Below are positions 61,812 to 64,000 of a stretch of DNA of 64,000 bases, piece after piece. The position numbers were made by a program, and so were the translations under genes. The notes beneath the pieces were generated by a model. It was not told the origin of the DNA and searched no databases. It was given only the letters and a program-made list of their open reading frames with translations. Source of the stretch: Flavobacterium sp. FEMGT703F (GTDB lineage: Bacteria > Bacteroidota > Bacteroidia > Flavobacteriales > Flavobacteriaceae); the NCBI GenBank assembly GCA_002786385.1, contig PGCN01000012.1, positions 1-64,000 on the forward strand, given 5' to 3'. Position 1 is the first letter of the stretch; every line of letters begins with the position of its first letter.

Positions 61812-62528
61812 TTATTGTAAAGACTTAATCTCAACCGCTTTCCACTCTTTCGCCAGTAAATCTAGGTAGAAATAGTGCAAACGGTCTTCTTTATCGAAAG
61901 CGCCGTTTTTGTTGGTATCTTCCACCGTTCTAAAGTACAAACGATGGCGACTGTCGATTACATTCCAATCGATTAATTCTTGAAAGTCAACCGAAATTTT
62001 GGTGAAGTTTTTTCCTGAAATCTCGCTTAAATACAACGATTTGATGTCGTTGTTATCCAGTTTGCTGTCTTTGTTAGTATCCATATCGGCCACGGTATAA
62101 ACCATCAGTTGCTTTTTGGTTTTATCGGCAGTCGATTTTAAATAAGTAGCCGTTTCGATTAGTAAATTGGCATCACTTAGGGCATAAATGGTGTCCTTCC
62201 CTATTTCCTGAAACTTCAAATTCTTGAGATAGCCCGAAATTTGATACTCGCTGTAATTGGAAACAGTGTAACCTGTATTAGAATCGTAAGAAGCTTTGAT
62301 GCCTTTTTTATCACCGGATACAGTACCAATAGGAAAAATAAAATAATTAGTGCCGTCCATGTTTATTGGTAAATCGGCTATCTCAATTTGCGTGGTATCC
62401 TCGGGAACTTCCGTTTTGGTTTTGGTCGTTTCTTGATAAATCACTTTAGGTTTTGGTGCTTCTTCTTTTTTACAACTAACAAACATTACTCCTAAAACCA
62501 AAGCTATACAGAAAGGGTACTTTTTCAT
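61812..62528 (-). CDS. Lipoprotein with EF-hand-like calcium motifs, downstream of a TonB receptor
   Basis: This 238-aa protein has a lipoprotein signal ending MFVSC. The mature part includes two EF-hand-like loops: DTNKDSKLDNNDIKSLYLSE (about residues 153-172) and DTNKNGAFDKEDRLHYFYLD (about 206-225), each with the 'D.N.D/N.....D' calcium pattern. These resemble dockerin/EF loops, so calcium binding is likely by inference. It starts 38 bases after the stop of the TonB receptor gene on the same strand, so the two probably form an operon and this may be a surface partner of that receptor. Confidence 0.8.
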   Translation of the reverse strand: MKKYPFCIALVLGVMFVSCKKEEAPKPKVIYQETTKTKTEVPEDTTQIEIADLPINMDGTNYFIFPIGTVSGDKKGIKASYDSNTGYTVSNYSEYQISGYLKNLKFQEIGKDTIYALSDANLLIETATYLKSTADKTKKQLMVYTVADMDTNKDSKLDNNDIKSLYLSEISGKNFTKISVDFQELIDWNVIDSRHRLYFRTVEDTNKNGAFDKEDRLHYFYLDLLAKEWKAVEIKSLQ

Positions 62529-62566
62529 CTCAATTCAATTAGTCTTTCAAAAATACAGATTTATTT

Positions 62567-64000
62567 TTAGAGTTTGGCCGTCAATTTCACATTGAAGACA
62601 CGCGTAGTCATATAATTCGGAATACCATACTGATTTTTGGTATACACATCGCGCACCCAAGTATTGGTAATGGCGTTTTGGTTGTTGAATAAATTGAAGA
62701 TTTCAAAACCTAATGACAAATCTTGGAATCTTTTAAGCCAATGTCCGTTTGGACGTTCATTATTTCTTTCGGTTAACACATAAGAAAAACCAACATCAGC
62801 TCTGCGATAATCGCGCAATCTGCTTTGATACACATAAGCATCTGCATAAGATGGCGAACCTCCGGGCAATCCGGTGTTATAAACCAAATTCAAATACAAT
62901 TTCATATTGGGTAAATTCGGCATATAATCTTGGAACAAAATCCCAACTTTCAATCGCTGATCGGTTGGACGCGCAATAAAACCTCTGCCGTCTTGATTTT
63001 CTTCCGTTTTCATGTATCCCAAACTCAACCAAGATTCGGTTCCCGGTACAAACTCACCGTTCAAACGCATGTCCAATCCATAAGCATAAGCTTCGGCATT
63101 ATTATTAGCACGATAACGAATACGAACATTTTCCAAAGTATAGGTATTTACATCGGTCATCGACTTATAATAAGCTTCAGTTACCAATTTAAATTGACGT
63201 TTACTCATTTTGAAATTGTAATCGTTACTCAACACAAAATGCAACGATTGTTGGGCTTTAACATTCGGATTCACCACTCCGTTCAAATCTCTCAACTCTC
63301 TGTAAAATGGCGGTTGGTGGTATAAACCTGTGGCAAAACGAAATACCATATCGCGATCCCAATTGGGTTTTAAAGTAAATTGGGCTCTCGGACTCACTAC
63401 AATCTGGCTTTTCGCATTCGAAATTCCGTCACCCGAAACCGTCCAGTTATGGAAGCGCGCTCCGGCAGTAATCCAAAAATCGCTATTGCCTAACTTAGTT
63501 TCTGTTCGCCATTGGGCAAAACCGGAAATGCGGTCGATATCAATAAAATTAGTCGCTCTCACATTTTGGTAAGGCACCAATGGTCCGACATACGGATTGT
63601 AGGGTTGGTCATTCGGAATATCAATAATAGGCGGATTGATAGAAAACCCGGCAGAATCAATCACTTCCCATTCGACTATACGGTCGCGGAAATTCTCACG
63701 CGTGTATTTAATACCCCAATCGATTTGGTGTTTTTTAAGGTTGATAAAATGCGTTCCCTTCACTTCAGCATTTACAATTAAAGCATCCAAATCGTTGCGC
63801 GCATGATTCAATTGGGTACCGATGCCTTGGGAAAAAGTCACTTCACCTAGGGTTTCCGAACCAATGTTGGTATCGACTTCGCCTAAAAAATAAGCCGCGA
63901 ATATATCAAAGTACTCTTGTTCTTGAGTATGGTAAACCGAAGTAATCAAACGGTAATTGTTGTTGTCATTCGGACTAAAAGAAGATTTGAAAGCCCCGAA
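62567..64000 (-). CDS. TonB-dependent receptor, C-terminal part (cut by the window edge)
   Basis: The frame is open to the window edge at 64000, so the start lies outside. The visible 477 residues are a TonB receptor barrel: strands such as DALIVNAEVKGTHFINLKKH, GARFHNWTVSGDG, VVSPRAQFTLKPNWDRDMVF and LSLGYMKTEENQDG, the late pattern YRRADVGFSYVL, and a C-terminal LGFEIFNLFNNQNAI ending TTRVFNVKLTAKL. No plug or signal peptide is visible because those lie beyond the edge. It probably imports an unknown substrate. The first Met-like codon at 63949 is only an internal TTG, not the start. Confidence 0.9.
   Translation of the reverse strand, partial: FGAFKSSFSPNDNNNYRLITSVYHTQEQEYFDIFAAYFLGEVDTNIGSETLGEVTFSQGIGTQLNHARNDLDALIVNAEVKGTHFINLKKHQIDWGIKYTRENFRDRIVEWEVIDSAGFSINPPIIDIPNDQPYNPYVGPLVPYQNVRATNFIDIDRISGFAQWRTETKLGNSDFWITAGARFHNWTVSGDGISNAKSQIVVSPRAQFTLKPNWDRDMVFRFATGLYHQPPFYRELRDLNGVVNPNVKAQQSLHFVLSNDYNFKMSKRQFKLVTEAYYKSMTDVNTYTLENVRIRYRANNNAEAYAYGLDMRLNGEFVPGTESWLSLGYMKTEENQDGRGFIARPTDQRLKVGILFQDYMPNLPNMKLYLNLVYNTGLPGGSPSYADAYVYQSRLRDYRRADVGFSYVLTERNNERPNGHWLKRFQDLSLGFEIFNLFNNQNAITNTWVRDVYTKNQYGIPNYMTTRVFNVKLTAKL

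Noticed and set aside
61809..61812. A terminator between DUF3667 and the EF-hand-like lipoprotein
   Set aside because: The genes end 2 bases apart and I find no hairpin with a T-run in the overlapping ends.
63949..63951. TTG at the start of the last minus-strand frame as the receptor's start codon
   Set aside because: The frame remains open to the window edge with barrel-like sequence, and plug and signal peptide are missing, so the gene begins beyond 64000.
1..64000. tRNA, rRNA or riboswitch genes
   Set aside because: I looked for cloverleaf arms, GGTTCGAATCC-type T-loops and known leader motifs in the intergenic gaps and saw none.

Overview
The window is AT-rich chromosomal DNA from a member of the Bacteroidota, most likely a Flavobacterium or close relative. 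The signs are type IX secretion (T9SS) sorting domains of both type A and type B, TAnnTTTG-type promoters without obvious Shine-Dalgarno sites, a FecI/FecR/TonB signalling trio, a type B L31, a short (950 aa) CarB, and the Bacteroidota families DUF2975+Xre, DUF3667, DUF4199 and OMP beta-barrel receptors. I see no rRNA, tRNA, CRISPR array, transposase or phage gene.

Region 1 (1-8830) is accessory DNA. Co-directional, unrelated, mostly single genes (membrane proteins, an SdpI-like protein, a bacterial PH protein, a beta-propeller lipoprotein, a large T9SS substrate, a VOC protein) are separated by structured spacers. Each spacer runs from a YAAC-type 5' box to a GTT-type 3' box and can fold into an imperfect hairpin with asymmetric unpaired bases. 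This is the layout of an integron-like gene-cassette array, without a visible integrase, and is the main finding.

Region 2 (8823-16362) holds a TerB-like protein, an esterase gene interrupted by a single in-frame TAG, a DUF1456 protein, a secreted lipoprotein, then folD and ffh. A minus-strand lipoprotein set (16362 to 14665) includes an unannotated 58-aa membrane protein at 15136-15312.

Region 3 (16474-20940) is an ECF sigma factor, a FecR anti-sigma factor and a TonB receptor with a signalling N-terminal domain. Three lipoproteins sharing a lipocalin-like C-terminal pattern flank it, which suggests one cell-surface sensing and uptake unit.

Region 4 (20952-43935) mixes housekeeping genes (argS, fabH, htpG) with envelope functions: a 1537-aa adhesin-like T9SS protein with nine repeats, a TonB-type barrel, an S9 peptidase, an ABC ATPase, a UbiB/ABC1 kinase with a TetR partner, an OmpA and lipocalin pair, and a type A T9SS protein.

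Region 5 (43974-64000) carries carB, rpmH, a lytic transglycosylase, a VWA lipoprotein, mtaB, a GlmU-like nucleotidyltransferase, rpmE2, and an operon of DUF4199, GT2, phosphosugar mutase and ABC exporter. It ends with DUF3667, an EF-hand-like lipoprotein and a TonB receptor cut by the window edge. No gene-free stretch exceeds about 280 bases. Many convergent gene ends carry clear hairpin plus T-run terminators.
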